NCBI RefSeq assembly: GCF_003589595.1
Contig: NW_020653856.1
Location: forward strand, 168,847 to 232,846
Direction of reading: 5' to 3'
Source of the DNA: Hyposmocoma kahamanoa
Lineage: Eukaryota > Arthropoda > Insecta > Lepidoptera > Cosmopterigidae
Length of the DNA: 64,000 nt
How positions within the stretch are numbered: the stretch's first letter is position 1; every line of letters starts with the position of its first letter. The notes beneath the pieces were generated by a model, which had not been told where the DNA came from, searched no databases, and was given only the letters and a program-made list of their open reading frames with translations. Shown here piece by piece: positions 1-11,840 of the stretch. The translations under genes were made by a program, and so were the position numbers.

Positions 1-405
1 ATAAACGTGCAAACAACAATCAACTCGACTATTCACTTCCTCCGACATATATAACTCCATTAATATTACAAAAAACTCTGTAATTTTTATGATTATTTAC
101 AAATGATACTTATATATAGTGATGAAATAATAAAATTTGATATTAAACGCAAGATTGCGTAGTTCCTTAAAGAATGGAAAAAAAATGTTTCGAACGATAT
201 ATTTTGACATTTTGACACTTCACTAAAATTGTAAAATGAAAGAATGTATTTGACGGCGCGTTTTATATTTTGTTATTTTAAATCGTTTAATAGCCTAAAA
301 AAGTGAATTTATGTTAATTTAAGTCTAATTAGGTTTTTCTTATAGAATTAACAAGTCCTTAAACATATATATATTAAACAAGTATGAAGTCGGAAATAAA
401 CTTAA
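1..405. other. AT-rich stretch, nothing recognised
   Basis: AT-rich sequence with short homopolymer runs. No reading frame, inverted repeat or known repeat was recognised. Confidence 0.5.
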
Positions 406-409
406 AAAT

Positions 410-850
410 TGGTTGCGGACGTTATCTTACGAGACGACAGAAGAGCTTTTGGTCAAAATCTCATAAATTACTTATTTTAATTTATATTATCCTATCTTGA
501 CTATCCTTTTATTGCACTCAACACCACACATACAATCACTCTCACACATATACTCACCCACAAGCTCACACACACACACACACACGCCCACACTATGAGC
601 CTTAACCACACGTTTACGGCACCACACTACATCTAGTTAATTGCAATCCAATGATGGTTATGTTTCATGATTATAACGGAGAATCTTCATAACACTGTTA
701 ACACAGGTCTAGAACCTACAATAGTTTTATGACGGTTTAATTATTGTTTGCTTGTAGTACAACCAATTTGTATTTTTGTTTTGTTTTTAAGAAAACAAGT
801 GCTGCTGTACTTAATATGAATAAAAGTTTTATTTATTTATTTATTTATTC
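410..850 (+). repeat. CA-rich segment ending in TTTA repeats, possible LINE 3' tail
   Basis: A CA-rich tract (about 531-596) is followed by non-coding sequence, then AATAAAAG and an uninterrupted TTTA tract at 828-850. The same order, CA-rich spacer then AT-rich tail ending in short TTTA-like repeats, is seen on the minus strand at 56161-56520 downstream of a recognisable LINE RT. I infer that this is the 3' untranslated tail of a related non-LTR element whose coding part is missing. The two copies share organisation more clearly than base identity, so a simple microsatellite is the alternative. Confidence 0.35.
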
Positions 851-1329
851 TTGTATTAATTTAACTATAAAAATAAGTTATTCGGCTGTATTTTATAAAG
901 AGGGGACTGAATAGTCCGTGTGGGCTTGCGGGTGACGTCAGCGCCGCTTAGTATCGTACGATGTGACACGACTCGAGCGCATAAAAGGGGCAGCGCAGGT
1001 ATAAGGAGCCCCAAGGGGTTATGGGCCTCCAGCTCGCCCTTTTCTCCGGTGGCGCAGTCAAGGCCATCAGCGGTCAACTGCAATTTATCCTTCATAAAAA
1101 AAAAATAGGAGCCCCAGTTGGACATGAGCAGTGGTGCTAGAAGCACACCTGCAATTTCACATACCTCCTTCACTTGTATTGTGTAATGGTTAAAGGTGTA
1201 ATAAAATCAATGAAGAGTATTTACTGGTAATTTTGGATTTGCCCGCATCCTTACATCCATGGCAGCGAATGAACGCAACTGTCAGTTCGACAATCCTTTA
1301 TATTTTTATGATTTTTATACTCTTTTGTG
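851..1329. other. Unassigned stretch with a GC-richer core
   Basis: Contains a GC-richer part (about 920-1080) with a TGACGTCA-like site near 933, inside otherwise AT-rich DNA. Open frames on both strands are about 60-100 codons, overlap one another and resemble nothing I know, so I do not call a gene. Confidence 0.4.
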
Positions 1330-1425
1330 ATAATTTTATTCAGTGACACGGGCGATGATCGCCATAATTTTTATATAAATATTCTTATAAAACTGACACT
1401 GGCACAAGCTTAGTGGCTACCATAA
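1330..1425 (+). repeat. Dispersed repeat shared with 23745-23835
   Basis: Both copies carry GGCGATGATC(G/T)CCATAATTT, then ATTCTTATAAAACTG and a CTGGCA segment in the same order and orientation. The class is unknown; no ends or target duplication could be defined. Confidence 0.5.
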
Positions 1426-1477
1426 AGGAAACAATAATAGCGTCCGAAAGAATATTTAATTATTTAATTTGGTACTC

Positions 1478-1765
1478 TGATGGACCGAACTCCTAATGAA
1501 GTCATACGTCAGAGAACTAAAGTGACCGACATAGCTAGCAAAATCAGTAAACTGAAATGGCAGAGGGCTGGACATGTCTGGAGCAGACTTGTTCTAGAAT
1601 GGTGACTACGTAGTACCTGTAGCTCTGCGGCAAGATGGACGGACGACCTGAGGAAAAAGGCCGACAGCGGCTGAATGCGGGCGACACAGGACAGGGAGAG
1701 GTTGGCGTGCTCAGTGGGAAGCTTATGTCCTTCTATGCCCAGTTAATGCTTGTAAGCGGATGATA
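1478..1765 (+). pseudogene. RTE-type retrotransposon, C-terminal ORF remnant
   Basis: The plus strand first encodes RTKVTDIASKISKLKW followed by an AGHVWS block. After a stop and a frame change it encodes RWTDDLRKKADSG, a stop where Trp is expected, then MRATQDRERL. This is the well-known C-terminal region of RTE-class reverse transcriptases (the KLKW..AGH and RW.DD...G..W.R.AQDR signatures). The endonuclease and catalytic RT domains are absent, so it is a dead 3' fragment. At least two disruptions are visible. A second, different RTE remnant lies at 18485-18690. Confidence 0.8.
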
Positions 1766-2012
1766 GTGTGAATTAGGATATGGTTTTCAACAAATGTAAT
1801 GTGACGTTATCTTGTAAGAGCTTTACAAGATTCAAAATACTTTGCACCAAAAATATTCCTCCGGCCGCTGCTCTTTCAGTGTGGCTTGACTCGAAAGAGA
1901 AACAGTGATTTTGTCATTTTTTGCAATATTACTTTTAAGAAAATGGTGATAAAACAATTAATTAAAATAAATAAAATAATTAAGGCTATATTTTATTTAT
2001 GTACAGACATCA

Positions 2013-2385
2013 ACATATTCTAGGGATATTTTAGAAAAGAAACTATAAAAAAGTTCTTGAAACGTTCTTGTATGTTTATAACACAACTGTAACGATTATG
2101 CATACTCAAAATGAAGTAATTTATATCTCCTTGTGAGATAAACTCCCAGGTTCGAAGAAGATGCATGAGAAGATCACTTTCTGGAAAATTTTGTAAAGCT
2201 CTTCTTTGAAGCATATCCCACGCTCAATCGGATTCAAATCCGGGAATTGGACAGGCTAGTCCAAGGTCACAACATTATTTTGCTGCAGCAGATGGTTACT
2301 ACGCGAGCTGTATGAGTCAGGGTGTAGTCGGAATACAGTCTTTGGCTAATTCCCCTACAAAGAGAATAGTCACCGTCTACTTTAT
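2013..2385 (-). pseudogene. Tc1-like transposase, C-terminal remnant
   Basis: On the minus strand a decayed block, TVFRLHPDSYSSRSNHLLQQ, sits where Tc1 transposases carry the second catalytic Asp region. It is followed by PVQFPDLNPIE, the diagnostic Tc1 motif holding the third acidic residue, and then by MLQRRALQNFPES and a tail that aligns in layout with the Tc1 C-terminus. An in-frame stop precedes PVQFPDLNPIE. No inverted repeats or N-terminal DNA-binding domain were found. The protein sequence is clearly different from the Tc1 element at 42026-43565, so this is a separate and older family. Confidence 0.75.
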
Positions 2386-2399
2386 TTAACTTGTAAAGA

Positions 2400-4369
2400 A
2401 AGCGTTGACAATTTATTTTATTTTAGATTAGGTTGTAGCACGTTTGTGTTTAGCTTAGCGTTTCATTTTACCTCGTTTTTCGTTCTTCTTATAATAAACG
2501 CCAGGCGAAATAACACATTGCACATGTATACGGGTTTGTTCGCAGCCTAAACATTATTCTTTTTCACACAAAATAATTTTCTCACCAACAAAATGCCTGT
2601 GTCAACGTTTTCGAGTTTCTCGATTGTCAGTTTTCGTTACTTCACTTTACGTTAAAAAATTATTCGTGCTACCGTTTTCGTGCAATATTTTATGTAGGAC
2701 TTCACCTTTACTACTCGATGACGATACGAAAGCAAACTTCAAAGTTTGTGCCATGAAATTTTAGTACCTACCAAATACGCTCACGAGGGCTTTGTTCCGA
2801 TTGTCATACAAATTGTCTCGGTGACGATAATTTTATACGTAAGAGGTGAACCACGGGAAGAAATAATTTTCCACGGTCCATCCAGGTGAACCAGACAGGT
2901 GGTCCACGGGCAAGAAGAGGATACGATAACGTTACCACTCGATTTTAGGTCAAAGTTCGTGCTTGGGCAATTGAATGGCGCTCGAGTACAGCACACTAGG
3001 AGTTGATATGAAGCAGCAAATTTGAAAAGTACATGCTACCGGAGCAGCGGCTCTAATTAAGATTATCTTGTGAAGAATAATCAGGCGTCATCGGCACGCC
3101 GGTCACGTGCGCGCGCTAATTGCACACGCGCAGAATTGCTCAAAAAACCGCCTCTGATGGGACATGTGCTCGAAACTCAGATGAAGTACGCGCGGCGTAA
3201 AGTACGAGACTTGAATTACGGCTGGAGCTGTAATTGACCCAGGAGTGCCTTCGTCGCCCTGCGTGACGCGTTACAGTGGTTGCGTTCCGTTTGTGTCAAT
3301 TTAAGTTGCCCTGAGGTTTCATATGGAAAGTTTAAGAAGGAAAACTGTGTGTATGAAATATTATATATATCAGCTAGAAACCTCATTGCAATGACATAAT
3401 TATTGCCTTGCTCTGCAAGCAGTAGTTGCGCAGAATCATATATTATTGAAAAGTAGCTACAATATAAACGTTCAATGGAGGACGCAATATTTTTTACGCG
3501 TTGCCTACAACCTACAACGACAAATAAAAGAGAAAAGAAGAGCACGACGCGGCCTCGGGAGCAGTTTTGTCACGAGACGCGTCGCGATAGTCGATGCGAC
3601 GTCGGCTGCGCGGTTATTGTCTTGTGCTTCCACTTATCTTCCTACAATTCTATTGCCAGTAGTTTCTTGTTTATTTCAAAGTTGAAAGTCAAAGTTACAG
3701 TGAAAGCGAAGGAAAGTGACATAACAATATTTATTACCGATAGTTTTGACAAGTGACAAACGATGTAGGAGGAACGATATCAATCAAACAAACTCTACAA
3801 AAAATGCCTTTCCTGCTTACTGTGAAACTTTTGTTACAAATATCATTTCAGAGTTTGTCTGTTCCACTTTTACAGACATTTGTATTATTTGTGGTAGGTG
3901 AACTATTCAAGGTACCTTTAGTAATCTCTGAGCGCGTCGCCTCCTTCTGAGGGTCCCAATCTATTGACAGAATGCATTATTCTTGCGCTGCCGTCCCAGA
4001 GACCTTATCGCTCCTGTCTTCGAAGTATTTCAGCTATTATTTCACTGCGAAATGTAAATGACGACTACGACAACTACGAAACTATGAAAGTGTTCAAGAC
4101 ATAGTTCAAAAATTCTTTGCAATTCTTTAATAATTGATACATGTGTTTAAATGAAATAGGAGTGAGCGTGATGAATAACGTACGCTTATCCGGAACTTAG
4201 TTCAATTAATTTCAAGGATAACAAGTCTCCAGCCGAGCTATCCAATATAAAGGCTTTGTTTATTAAAACCGAATTTAGTGTGGCCGGGATTTTGTACGGA
4301 AGTTTAATAGTCGATGTAGAATTAATTACAGCGAGCGAGCGGTGCGTAACTTGTGTTCTGTAATCCCAC
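2400..4369. other. Nearly 2 kb with no recognised feature
   Basis: AT-rich DNA with a CpG-containing patch near 3085-3140. Several open frames of 60-110 codons overlap in opposite strands and show no known domain, so no gene is called. Confidence 0.45.
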
Positions 4370-4460
4370 GGCCGCAATCGCGCGGCGGCGGCGCCTTAAA
4401 TCTGAGCTTAGGCCGGAGCAGACGCGGCGAACGGTGGACGGCGCGGGCCGCCCTAATCTC
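4370..4460. other. GC/CpG-rich patch
   Basis: About 90 bases dominated by C and G, with many CpG dinucleotides and GGCGGCGGCG runs, standing out from the AT-rich surroundings. No coding sense was found. Similar patches recur through the window and may be host regulatory DNA or relics of GC-rich mobile elements. Confidence 0.4.
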
Positions 4461-6822
4461 ACAAATTATACTTACGTGTACCTCGCGTTATCGAATTAAA
4501 ACTTAATTATTTAATGCGCTTGCGGCGCTGATTTTGTGAGTTCGCTTCGTTGGAATTCGTCCTGTCAGGCAGCGGGTGAATCCAATCGAGCCGACTCCAT
4601 TGATATAACAAATCACAATCTGGTGAAAATATACGAAGGTTCTACGCTTTGTTTCTACAAATGGGTATACGTTGCATTACTTCTTTCAATTGTAACTATT
4701 GTGATATTTACTGCCATAAAAATCCCTCATAAAAACATGAACAAACAAGAAAGCCTAAAGAAAATGAAACATAAGTCCATTACTTGAGCCTTGACTACGC
4801 AAACAACTTCGAGGCTCGTGCCTTGTGACATACACGATATCGGATCGACAATGTTTGACGAGCAATTGTCTCGTGTCGCCTTTAAATGCAAAACCAATAC
4901 TTCTTAAACACCATTCGAGACATATTGACCGCTTTAGAATACAAAAACCGCGCGATACTCACCTCTATTTCTGTGTAACAAGGTGCTTGTATAAAGAAGT
5001 GATAGTACGAGAATGTTGCAAATTTGTTTACAAAAATCTTTCAAGCCTGTGTAACGGGGAGCACTGTGTAAACTGTTGCGTGAAAGCCGCGGCCCGCACT
5101 TGACGCACGACACGCGGAAGACGCGGGGACGACGTGGGTACGGCATGGGCAAACACGTAGCCGCGATTGATATTGTTTGCTCATACTGTTATATGTTTTT
5201 TACACTGTTTTTTAGTGTCAAGGAGAAGTAAAGTTAAATTGTTATATATTTAAGACTTTATGTATTTTATTTATGCTACAAAACTCTTGCAATTGTTTTA
5301 ACCAATTAACAAAATGCGATTCAATGATGTACTTAAAATGGCGGCTTGATTGGACCGTGCCAAAGAGAGGCAAGCGGAAGTGTTTGTTTGTCGTTGCCAT
5401 TGAACCGAGTGCTGAGCTTATGATTATTTCAAACAATAGTCGGGTGACCCCAGATTTGATTGTTCAACATTGTAACTGATGTTGAGTACGCGCTATTAGT
5501 TGGTATGCATTGACCTACCATAGGTCAATGTTGGTATGATTACAAATTTACAAAATACATGAGCTGTCAAATCAAAACGCCAACTTTGTTCTAATTAGTG
5601 GATTTTTGTAGGTAGCTTCACGATCTTTACCTGTAGCGAAGGTCGTGCTCGCAGGCGCTTGTTTAGGATGTTTGTCGAGAGACGTCGGGACTTGCCCGCG
5701 GGCTTTAGCAATGTTCCCGCAAACTCAGCTATTATTTATTGCCAAGTTACAGAGAAATGTTCACTTGGGAATTTCCTTTAAACACGAATTTGAAAGAAAT
5801 TTCCGCATTTCAGTTTATTTATGATACAATTCCAGATGCTATTCTGTTTTAAAAAAATAGAATTAAGCCCTTAAAAATCGTCTCACAGACAAGCGCTGCA
5901 GCACGAGGCCCGACGTCGTCGTAAGGTCGCCGGAAAGGGAAGTTGGTACGTAATTAGCCGACTCCTCGGTGCCAGCTTTGTTAGTTTAGAACTAGTTGTA
6001 GTTGCACTCGTTATTGTCTCTGACGCGAGCCTAGGAGTGCGCACTCTACTCACTACAAGACAAAATCTATTTGACTAAAGAGGTTCTCCAATCTGGACTC
6101 CAGCTTTTATAAATCTAATTGAGATTGAACTTTTAATTTCTTCAAATTTACAGAAATGTGTAAGTTTAGTGATAATGTGCAAATACGAGCTGCGCTACAC
6201 CAATATTATTTATTTAATTATTTATGTGTTTACATCCGACAATCCGTTTAAAAGCCCTTGGCTGTAAACATGTTTTTGTACACGTAATGACGATATCCGT
6301 GTTTTAAGATGTTTAAAACGGTTGCTTGCTTAATACTCAGTAAATCATAAACTTCCCAATGTATCATTTGTTTATAATGTGCAGTATATAGTCCTGTCAT
6401 TTTAATACCTTTCTAAAATTAACTATAGCGTTGTTGAGTAACAAATCAACGACTCGTTAAGGCGAGGCATTTCAACGCCAGCCTAGACATTAGGGAGTGA
6501 AGTGTGGGGAGTCGCCCCTCGCCTCCCGCAATCGCGCGCTTTAAATTAATATAAATAAAATAAGAACAGGCGGAGAAAATTTTATACAGATCCGTCGTCG
6601 ACAAGCGCCCGATGGCGACTGACGGGGCAGCGGGCAAATTTTGGGACAAATATGAATTTAATAATAATAACGAATAGGGCTTTAGTTAAAAATCAAAATT
6701 TAGGAGGTTTTAAAGGTGCTTAAAGAGAAATATTTCCATTTAAAAATTATGTACAACGGTTGACAACGTTCTCCTCCGGCGATTCGCATTCTATCGATAA
6801 TCTCAGTACAAAGTACTAAAAT
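4461..6822. other. 2.4 kb without a recognised gene or repeat family
   Basis: Apart from the short palindrome at 5499-5538, nothing was recognised. An open frame ending at 4787 would encode a single membrane-spanning segment and a Lys-rich tail, but it lacks an early ATG and is no longer than chance frames here. CpG-richer spots occur near 5080-5150 and 5890-5950. Confidence 0.4.
5499..5538. repeat. 9-bp palindrome flanked by 9-bp direct repeat
   Basis: CATTGACCT, five bases, then AGGTCAATG form a perfect 9-bp inverted repeat (5508-5530). It is bracketed by GTTGGTATG at 5499-5507 and again at 5530-5538. It could be a minimal excision footprint or an internal-deletion relic of an inverted-repeat transposon, or chance. 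Confidence 0.5.
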
Positions 6823-7243
6823 ACCGACCTCAAAAGTACGTGTAATTACATATAATTATCAAGTTTTATTGAAATTGGTTATCGAAAAGTACGCAAACCC
6901 GGATTCACCCCTTAGTTCGCCACTATACGGGACTTGACACAGGAAATAATAAAAATCGGTTCTCAAAGTATATTGAGGGAGAAAAACGCCTTAAATTAAA
7001 ATAATTGCTCCTTACAATAAAATTTAGGCGCTATCTATAAAAATGAATCTTCATACGTGAACAGCAACCCTTAGAGGTGGATGATTTTCTTTAAAATTAA
7101 ATGGGACCACTATGGAGGTACCCTCTTTCTAACAAAAAAAGAATCATGGAAATCGGTTCACAATTACCGGAGTTATTGCGTAACATACACACACAAAAAA
7201 ATATACAGTCGAATTGAGAACCTCCTTCTTTTTTGAAGTCGAT
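6823..7243 (-). mobile_element. ACCGAC-family non-autonomous element, copy A (about full length)
   Basis: The left end is ACCGACCTCAAAA and the right end is the reverse complement of ATCGACTTCAAAA, giving imperfect 13-bp inverted termini. The 421-bp body matches copy B (11841-12271) in reverse orientation along its whole length, including the blocks around GGTGGATGATTTTC and AAACGCC. There is no coding capacity. The size and inverted ends fit a MITE-like DNA transposon, but no clear target duplication could be fixed, so the superfamily is open. Confidence 0.8.
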
Positions 7244-7324
7244 TAAAAAGGGCATCGCGGTGTCACCTGATTTGTTTACGTAAAAATATGAATTTGAAAA
7301 TAATAACATTATGTTAGATAGTCA

Positions 7325-9102
7325 GTTTAGCAGCAAATTAAGAATGATATAATTACTCAACATCATTGCAGTAAAAGCTTTGGACCCTTTTGGAAAGCTG
7401 TAAATAAATTAAATCACAAAACGAGTGCCCCCGCGACTATCGCGGGTGTTCAAGACCCTAAGGATATAGCCGACCTCTTCCAGAGTCATTTCAAAGTGGT
7501 TTCCCCATTGGGACCTTCTGCGCGGGTGTTTAATGCTGGGGCCATATCTGAGACTACCTTAACTATAACTGCAAAGCAGGTGGCTTCTATAATAAAAACC
7601 ATGGTTAGGGGTAAGTCACCGGGGCACGATGGTCTCTGCATTGAACATCTGCTGCATGCAGGTGTTCACTTGCCCAGGGTTCTTTCAATGTTTTACACCC
7701 TGTGTATGGGCCACTGTTACTTACCGGACGATCTCATGCGTACTGTTGTGGTCCCAATTGTGAAGAATAAGACCGGTGATTTTTCTGAGCTGTCCAACTA
7801 TAGGCCGATTTCATTAGCAACCATTGTAGCCAAGGTGCTGGACAGTGTGCTGGATGGTTATTTGAAGGGGCACCTCCGTTTGAATAACGCGCAGTTTGGC
7901 TTCAGGTCTGGATTGTCTACGGAGAGTGCCATCATGTGCCTGAAGCGCACTGTCCAGTACTATACAGCTGGAAGAACACCGGTTTTCGCGTGCTACCTCG
8001 ACTTGTCCAGAGCGTTCGATCTAGTATCTTATGACGTGCTGTGGGATAAGATCGAACAACAGTCGACCATGCCTTATGAGATCACATCCCTCTTAAGGTT
8101 TTGGTACAGCCACCAGAAAAACAGTGTGAGATGGTCCGGTTCGTTTTCAGGCGAGTGCGGGTTGGAGTGCGGAGTGAGGCAGGGGGGGTTAACCTCGCCT
8201 CGGCTCTTCACTTTTATATGAATGAACTGATCGAGGAGCTCAACAAAACTAAAGTTGGGTGTCACGTTGATGGCATTTGCGTGAATAACATCAGCTACGC
8301 AGACGATATGGTTTTGTTGAACCCCTCGATCGGTGCTCTCAAGCGTCTTTTGCAGATTTGTGAACGGTATGCGGTGGTCCATGGACTCAAGTACAATGTT
8401 AGTAAAAGTGAGCTGATGGTTTTTAAGGCTGGTACGAAAACTTATAATGTACCACCACTCACTCTCTCTGGCGCTCCTTTGAAGACAGTCACTAAATTTA
8501 AGTACTTGGGTCACTGGGTCACCGAAAACCTCTGTGACAACGAAGACATCGAGCAGGAGCGGAGATCGTTGGCAGTCCGATGCAACGTGTTGGCCCGCAG
8601 GTTCGCGCGGTGTACGAGGGACGTAAAAATAACGCTCTTCAAAGCGTTTTGCGTCTCCTTTTACTCGTGCGCCGTGTGGGTGAACTATAAGCAGAAGGCG
8701 TACGACGTACTCCGCGTACAGTATAACAACGCGTTCCGGGTGTTGTTGGGGCTGCCGCGGAGGTGCAGTGCGTCCGGCATGTTTGCCGAGGCGCGGACGG
8801 ACGGCTTTGCGGCTGTCATGAGGAAGAGGTGCGCCTCCCTCGAAGCCCGCATCCGTGCCAGCCCCAACACCATCCTGTCCGCGTTCGCCGACCACTGGGA
8901 CGGCCCAATGGTCGCCCGGTGGTCGTCACTACATGTCTAACGTTGGAGGTTTTTTAGTTTAGTTTGATATTTTATTTGTAAATTTTTATTTTTTACTAAC
9001 AATAGTGCTCAAGATTTTCTTTTTATATGATACTAACACTTATGGACTTATGGTCTGAAATAAAGATTTTTATTATTATTTATTATTATTATTATTATTA
9101 GT
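7325..9102 (+). mobile_element. CR1-like LINE, 5'-truncated, with 3' UTR and TTA-repeat tail
   Basis: A 5'-truncated non-LTR retrotransposon: an RT pseudogene, a 3' UTR of about 110 bases, an AATAAAG signal and a (TTA)n tail ending near 9102. The endonuclease domain is missing. The copy at 27838-28912 (minus) has the same protein signatures and also ends in TTA-type repeats. The element at 49735-51683 carries the matching endonuclease and spacer region, so all three belong to one family or to close relatives. Confidence 0.85.
7332..8940 (+). pseudogene. LINE reverse transcriptase, one frameshift
   Basis: The frame is open from about 7332 with SFGPFWKAVNKLNHKTS, passes LSNYRPISLATIVAKVLD (RT fingers), NAQFGFRSGLST and CYLDLSRAFDLVSYD (first catalytic Asp), and reaches GVRQGGLTSPRLF. 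A single-base frameshift between about 8200 and 8214 ends the first frame at 8221. The second frame continues with YMNELIEELN, the YADD catalytic box at 8296-8307, the thumb, and a C-terminal RRCSASGMFAEARTDGF region to the stop at 8938-8940. Restricting the damage to one indel suggests a fairly young insertion. The clade name (CR1 versus Jockey) is my judgement from motifs. Confidence 0.88.
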
Positions 9103-10035
9103 CTATATGAATAAAATATGATTGGAAGTAAAATATTTTCACATTTGGCGATCGGTCGGGTGGCGACGGCGGCGGCGGGTTGCGTGTCGTCGGTGTATGT
9201 AAATTGTTTGCTACAAATCCCGTTAAAGACAAATCAGTAAATATGGACATGGAGATAAATTTCGTCAAATTCAATTTAGTTGTTGCAAAAACGAAGACTT
9301 GTGTGCGGTCTAATCTTAATACGTTAATGTCACCACTGTTGTAGCTACATCTATTTCTTTTTAAATACGTATACAAATCAACAGGTTTATTTGAATCCCA
9401 GCGAGATCAGTTTTTGTAATTACTAGTTATCCTCCCGACGAGCGAGATCGTTTGTAATAGAATTTAGCGTCTCACAGAGTCACCGGGCTACAGATGGTCA
9501 GTTAACTGAGTGCACTAGTTGCACATCCGTTCGGCCCCGGGGGCGGCACCGCGGCGGCGGCGGTCAGAAATGTCGGCGATTCTATTGCCGACAGATTGAC
9601 AAGACAAACGACCGCGTGGCTGCATCCCCACGTCTACCCACCCCGCAACCGAAAACCTCACTCGCGCGAAATTTTATCCCTGACACATTGTGACTGTTTT
9701 AAAAGTTGGTTAAAAAATTTTGATGGAAACTTTACATAGTTTGGGTCTCTGTGCAAAGAGCACTATAGTTAGAAAGATATGCAGATTTTATTTGTAAGTC
9801 AATGTGCAGATAGCACGTTTTTTGTCGTAATACTAGCAAATGTTTTTTATTATTAAAAAAAAATATAAATACAAAGATTAAATACAAATACTTACGAAAT
9901 TACCATTTTTAAGTATACTTGGTTTTAAAAAATCTGAGTGGACGTGGAACGAATGATATTCTTCTATCTTGTGGCCTTTTACAGGAAGCTTCTAGTGAAC
10001 AATTTGAATTTTCCGCACAAGCAGTACAGTTTTTA
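9103..10035. other. Intergenic stretch with two GC-rich patches
   Basis: GC-rich tracts at about 9150-9200 and 9530-9690 contain GGC repeats. A perfect 7-bp hairpin (TGTCGGC at 9571-9577, GCCGACA at 9587-9593) lies in the second. The rest is AT-rich and holds nothing that I recognise. Confidence 0.4.
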
Positions 10036-10320
10036 ACCACTTCAAAAAAAGAAGGAGGTTATACGTTCAGCTATATGTATGTTTTCAAATTACTCCGTCA
10101 ATAGTGGAACGATTTTGAAAATTCTTTTTTGTATGAAAGGGTGCACTCTCATGGTGGTCCCATTATCACCAAATCAGAATTTGAAGAAGGAATCGCGGGA
10201 AATCCTCAAATTTTATAGGCATGTCCGTGTATTTATCGATTTCTCCATCAATTGCGAACCGATTTTGAAAATTCTTTTTTGTTTGAAATTCTTTTTTGTA
10301 TGCTCTCTGGGTGGCTCCTG
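10036..10320 (+). mobile_element. Relative of the ACCGAC family, internally duplicated
   Basis: Starts with ACCACTTCAAAAAAAG and runs into GGAGGTTATACGTTCAGC, the variant head also seen in reverse at 16670-16858. The block containing CGATTTTGAAAATTCTTTTTTG occurs at about 10111 and again at about 10259, so part of the body is tandemly duplicated. The 3' end is not defined. This is a subfamily related to, but distinct from, copies A-D. Confidence 0.65.
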
Positions 10321-11840
10321 ATGCTGTTCCGGATTCCTTTGGGCTATCACAAATTACTAATTATTTTCCACAAATTAAAGTCGACTTTTCATTTGATACA
10401 ATATATGTAATCAACAAATCACCATCACCATGACAACCAGAAAAGATTGTACAAAATGTACGAAGGAGTCCGTAACAGTCGTATTGCCAACAAGTCAGAA
10501 TCTGTATGGTAGTTGATACGATCGCGTAAATCGTATTGACACCTCTGACGCTTTGGCCGGGCAGCCTCTGTCCTGCTTGATGCGGAGCACTGTTTCAAGA
10601 TTTCCGATTTTTGTCTTACTCATGGAACTCTTTCGACCACTATTTTCGTAAATCATTAAGCGATCTCTATCGCTGCTTTAAAAACAATTACCTAAAGTTT
10701 ACACCAGTCAGTGGTAATCGAGCTGCCTACATATAAAATGTTTTTTTTGTTAAGTTTTTTTAGGATGGGACGGAGCCAGGTAGTTGGTATGATCGCATCA
10801 AGTCGTATTCCTAAAATAATACTTCAGAAGAAACTACTCGTGCATCTTCTTTGAAAAGTCTGTTATGTGAACCCTACACACAGCTGTTGGAGGCGACTAC
10901 CAGGAGGTACTCAGGATAAAAATCTTTGTAATTTAATAGGTCGTTGACATCCGTCGATCACTCACGTTCATCAATCACTTTCTTTGATCAATAGTCATGT
11001 GAATGATGATTAATTATGCGGGTATTTTATTGTATTACTTTGAGAATAATTAACACCCCTAAATTCCGTGTTTGACGACACAATACTTACATTTACCGAA
11101 AAAATGCACCCCTCATAAAGTCTTCGGGAGACATTTTGTTTCTAAACTATGCGTTGCCATAAAGTACCTACAACAACTTAAGAAAAGTAAAGTTTTCTAA
11201 ATGGTCCTGTCAGGAGTTCAGCTCATATTGTCTGCGTCATAAGAAAAGACTAACTTAAATGAACATAATTAAATTAAGTAAACACGTTCTGCAACATGCG
11301 TCAAGTACTCAAATTACAATAGTCTCGTAACCCTTAATCCAGTCCTAACGTAAAATAGTAAATTAAGGCAGCCAATCACGAGACTTATCACCGCTTAGAG
11401 ATACACACTTGATACATGTTATCTGTTTTTGGTATTATAATCTTGAGATTGTTTTTTTTTGTGCAAGTATATTTTTCAATGCATTTGGAAATACTTTAAA
11501 TTTACTCTTGGACAAGAATTTACTAACTTAAAAGGAAGAGTTCATTTTAATAAGATCAAACTTAAAACTGAATTTTCTGTTAATTTGAGCTGAGTAGTTG
11601 CAATTTTAATAAATGTAACGTAAAAATAAATAAATCGGTTCTTGGAGGTCAGCAGACCACCTCCACGGTTCGTTTTCTTATTTTTGAGTATCGATTATCA
11701 CATTGCTAAATTTGATTATTTATTACAATTCAATAAACGACCTACATTTAACTTACTTTTACTTTTGAATTGCTCATGGTACTTATGCCAAACAAGACAA
11801 TTATTGTGAAACCTATTTCTTTATCATAATTGTCTTTTTA
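10321..11840. other. 1.5 kb unassigned, AT-rich
   Basis: Only the direct repeat at 10508-10815 was noted. No frame of interest and no known repeat family was found. Confidence 0.4.
10508..10815 (+). repeat. Imperfect direct repeat pair, about 31 bp
   Basis: GGTAGTTGATACGATCGC at about 10508 recurs as GGTAGTTGGTATGATCGC at about 10781. Both are followed by a TCGTATT segment; about 26 of 31 positions agree. The pair brackets roughly 270 bases of unassigned DNA. Target-site duplications of this length are not expected, so it may be a fragment of a longer unknown repeat. Confidence 0.45.

Noticed and set aside
4536..4787. Open frame with one hydrophobic segment and Lys-rich tail
   Set aside because: Starts at a GTG with no upstream ATG, no recognisable homology, and a length expected by chance in this window; a terminal exon cannot be excluded.
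8074..8895. 273-codon minus-strand open frame
   Set aside because: Exact antisense shadow of the LINE RT at 7332-8940; its composition follows the RT codons and no domain is visible.
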